A stretch of 64,000 nucleotides of DNA, from NCBI GenBank assembly GCA_011037195.1, contig JAAEAF010000236.1, positions 186,001 to 250,000 of the forward strand. Direction: 5' to 3'. This DNA is from Triatoma infestans (Eukaryota; Arthropoda; Insecta; Hemiptera; Reduviidae). The translations under genes were made by a program, and so were the position numbers. The notes beneath the pieces are model-generated. The model was not told the DNA's origin. It saw only the letters and a list, made by a program, of their open reading frames with translations, and did not search any database. Shown here in pieces: positions 60,990-64,000 of the stretch (positions are counted from its first letter, which is position 1; each line of letters begins with the position of its first letter).

Positions 60990-61943
60990 TACGAGGCATG
61001 TCCAGTAAGTGTACTGAATTTTTGTAGGTTACAAAAATTTTTATTTGAAGAAAAAAATTACCTGGTTACATTAGTACATATGTAAGCTATTTTTCGACAT
61101 GTCACCATTCCTCTCAATGCAGGTGGTGAACCGGGGTATTAATTTTTTGATGCCTTCCTCGAAGTAGTTTCCCGCCAACCCCTTCGTCCACTTCTCCACC
61201 TCCCCTTCACCTCCTCGTCGGTTGAAAACCTTTTTCCACCCATGTGCAGCTTCAGGGAGGTAAAGAGATAGTAATCTGAAGGTGCTAGGTCAGGGAATGC
61301 GCGAATGGTTCAGGACATCCCATTAAACGAGGCAAGCAGTTCCTTCGTGGCGTTGGCCGTGTGTGGTCTGGCATTGTCGTGCAGCAGGCAGACTCCCTTT
61401 GTCAGCATGCCTCTCCTTTTGTTCTGAATCGCCCTCCGCAATTTTTTTAGGGTCTCACAGTATCTTGCAGAGTTGATGGTCTCCCCTTGAGGCATATATT
61501 CAATTAAAATTATGCCTTGACAGTCCCAAAACACGGATGCCATGATTTTCTTGGCTGAAATTGTGGTTTTGAACTTTTTGGCGGAAGGTGAAGAGGTGTG
61601 ACGCCACTGTTGAGACTGCCTTTTGGTTTCAGGTGTGTAGTGTGCAACCCAAGTTTCATTTCTAGTAATGATGGAGCGGAGAAATTCATCTCCATGGAGT
61701 TTGTAGCGTCTCAAAAACTCTTGCTCGGCCTCCACTCGATTCAACTTGGCGGGAGATTGGATTGACATTTTTCACGAAACGTATTGTCGCGTCGACAGTT
61801 CTCAACGTACTGACCTCGAACCGGTCTCATTGCGGAGGGGAGGAATCAGGCTACACGACAGTCGAAAATCAGCCAACATGTCGAAAACAAAATCCCTCCG
61901 GCCGTGAGAGCCTCAGTACATTACTTACTGGACATGCCTCGTA
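60990..61943 (-). mobile_element. Internally deleted mariner transposon
   Basis: TA at 60990-60991 and 61942-61943 flank terminal inverted repeats CGAGGCATGTCCAGTAAGT (left) and its reverse complement (right), with similarity continuing a few bases inside. The element is about 950 bp, shorter than the usual roughly 1.3 kb, and contains a partial transposase on the minus strand. Confidence 0.9.
61000..61768 (-). pseudogene. Mariner transposase, truncated and frameshifted
   Basis: From 61768 the minus strand reads 'KLHGDEFLRSIITRNETWVA', 'HYTPETKRQSQQW', then 'SVFWDCQGIILIEY' (second D) and 'LLHDNARPHTA' (third acidic position). This is the mariner catalytic domain in the D,D34D pattern. The first catalytic D of the usual DETW reads N (NETWVAH), so catalysis would be lost even if the protein were whole. 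The N-terminal helix-turn-helix region is missing, an internal deletion. After 61310 the phase changes and the C-terminal blocks 'FPDLAPSDYYLFTSLK' and 'GGKRFSTDEEV' continue in other frames with stops. Confidence 0.88.
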
Positions 61944-61949
61944 GAATAA

Positions 61950-64000
61950 ATAAAAAAATCAATAAATATTATTTTCTATAAAGTTACGCCTCAACATAAA
62001 CACAGTTTTATTTTCTAACGCACGGGAGGATTTCTACACTAAAGTGTCATTCTTCAGCCTGTATTTACATTATAAATGCTTTTAGTTGACCAGGTTATAA
62101 ATGTTATAATGGAGGTGAGAAGGAGAGAATTAGAAAGAACTGAATTTAGGAATGAGATAGAAATAAACTAGACGAAATGTTGAACACTGTATAATAAATA
62201 GAACACTCAAACAGAAAGGACTTTACAGTTAAACAGAAGAGGTAGCGAGAGAATAATAAAGAGACAGACTGGCTGAGTAATTAGAAAGTAAGTAGTAGGT
62301 GGCTGACTGGATGTAATGTTGTAAAAGCTGTGTTGACTATTCTGCTGTCACTCTCTCTCTCTCTCTATATATATATATATGAATCGAATTCTCCCTCTCT
62401 AGTCTGGCCTATGTGGGGAGTAACTAACGTTTCATTCATTTATGGTCTGCTTCTTCGCTCTTCGGGTCCTAATAATCTTTAATGAAACCGGATCCCATTA
62501 CAATGTAAATACAGGCTGATGTTGGCAATTTACTATTGAAACCGTCCCTGTGAGACACAAAATAAAACTTGTGTTACGGTGTCAGTCACAAGTATTACAT
62601 AACTTTTCTATAATGCATATTTTTTTTTTTTTAAATTCTCATAATGTGTGCTCTACTATTTTCTTTGTAGAATCATTCCCCATAAAAACATTGTAAACAA
62701 AAGAACAATAGAAGAAAACCGAAATATTATGATAAATTGAAGTAAACAAGTGATTTCACTAAGTAAACAGGAACATACAATTCAGGAACTTATGTAAACA
62801 AATTTTTATAAAAATATCTGTACACTTGATTTATTTACATCTTTATGTATATAGTTATATATATCTTCTTTTTTTCTTTTTTTTTCAACGACCTTTAGCT
62901 AATTATAAACCAGTTATTCATATATATTTATTTATAGTTTCGCTTACGTGTTAAAAGTTTTATCATTTATTACACAAGTTACATATAAACTAATTACTTT
63001 ACAAATAAAATTCAGAGGTTTTTTCCGCAGATCACTTCCAAATAACATCAGCAATTAACTTTTAATAATTCTGTAGAAGAATTATTTTTCTATAAAGCAA
63101 ACAAATAAACAGAAAGTTTAGATTTGCAACTACTTTCCGAATGGAAATTTTGTTATTTAAATTAAATCATTTGTAAACAGGTAGCTCTATGATTTTTGCT
63201 AGATGATTTAGCGACATTTAATTGTGATCTGTTTATGAATAATAGGTGATAATTAGCTTGAAGGTCGCTTAGAAAAAAAAAAAGAGAAATGATAATAATG
63301 CAGATGAATAATAAAGTAGTTTACATATTTTCATATAGAGTACGTTCCAGATCATTAGTAACTTATGTATTTATTTAATTTATTGCAAAAATTTTAAATT
63401 TCTTGTTTGCTACTTTTGATTGCAATATATTTCTGGGGAGAATGCACATTTTTAAATATCCGTGCCCTCTTTTGCGACAATTATTTTCCAGTAAGTGGCT
63501 TCATCTGGAAATTAAGCTTCATTAAATTGCTTGTCACAAGATCGGAGAAGTCCCATTTATTCAAGTTGTAAAGTGGATTCAACCAAATCTTATGGTTTAC
63601 ATGCATGTAGATTATCACCATTTCCAATGATTAGGAAGTATCCGTGAAAACGATCGCAAAAGATTGTCCTGATAATGGCAAAAAAAAAAAAAAAAATTGC
63701 CCAACCTTTAATCGGTTAATTCCCTTCTCGTTTATATAATAATATAATCTATGAATAATCCTAAACATTCCAAATACGTATTTTAAACAGACAAATATTC
63801 TGAAATTTAAATAAATTTGTATTTTTAATATTGTGTCACAAATGATTCTAAAACATTTGAAATATTAAGCTGGAGTTTGTAAGGCCTTTTTTTTTTGGAG
63901 CGCGAATATCGCTGCCGGAATAAACCGCAGAGATAAATGGAGATATTCCACACGCTGCTGCAAACACAAAAAGCTAGCCCCATAACATGTTCGAAAAGCA
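61950..64000. other. No gene recognised; (CT)n(AT)n at 62350-62381
   Basis: AT-rich DNA with a compound microsatellite. Nothing else can be supported up to the window end. Confidence 0.4.

Overview
This window reads as insect (arthropod) nuclear DNA. It is AT-rich and intron/intergenic in character, with no bacterial-style operons, many decayed transposable elements and simple repeats, and only sparse host coding exons. The best-supported host sequence is a terminal exon of a GNAT acetyltransferase resembling insect arylalkylamine/dopamine N-acetyltransferases (minus strand, 58917-59252). Three further exon-like pieces (20310-20495, 40267-40418 and 58654-58787, all minus) are weak candidates. 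The order cannot be fixed from sequence alone; a hemipteran would fit but is only a guess.

Layout. 1-16 kb: AT-rich DNA with pieces of an unclassified dispersed repeat ('family A', with GT/CA tracts), a composite tRNA-derived SINE, relics of Tc1/mariner-like transposases, a hAT relic sitting inside a family A copy, and LINE/SINE debris. 16-18.3 kb: a small foldback element, a Helitron helicase relic and a MITE. 22.6-28.7 kb: a full-length I/Loa-like non-LTR retrotransposon (5.7 kb, minus) nested in the loop of a foldback element, with both sets of target-site duplications readable. 31-36.5 kb: a 5'-truncated LINE with its target-site duplication (TSD), another foldback element with a clean 12-bp TSD, RTE-like LINE 3' ends and SINEs. 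37 kb: a 30-bp minisatellite. 40-43.4 kb: a solitary foldback arm, SINE fragments, and a 5'-truncated LINE encoding the end of RT plus RNase H with a 15-bp TSD. 43.4-50.5 kb: essentially no genes. 50.5-56.4 kb: a complete Ty3/Gypsy LTR retrotransposon (LTR - gag-pol - LTR, 4-bp TSD) with two pol frameshifts. 56.4-64 kb: sparse, with the acetyltransferase exon and an internally deleted mariner.

The most interesting system is the foldback family at 6.4, 16.4, 22.6/28.6, 33.5 and 39.9 kb. Each well-preserved arm carries a 38-nt hammerhead-ribozyme-like core: CTGAAGA, a GGGC/GCCC hairpin, GAAA, a minimal stem III closing on GTC, and CATC/GATG as stem I. The complete elements have two such arms in inverted orientation, a roughly 35-nt extension on only one end, and 12-bp TSDs. 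That combination matches what is known of Penelope-like retroelements and their non-autonomous derivatives (inverted pseudo-LTRs, one-sided tail, hammerheads with very short stem III), so I propose they are compact non-autonomous Penelope-like/retrozyme-like elements. No Penelope RT or GIY-YIG gene is present in the window.
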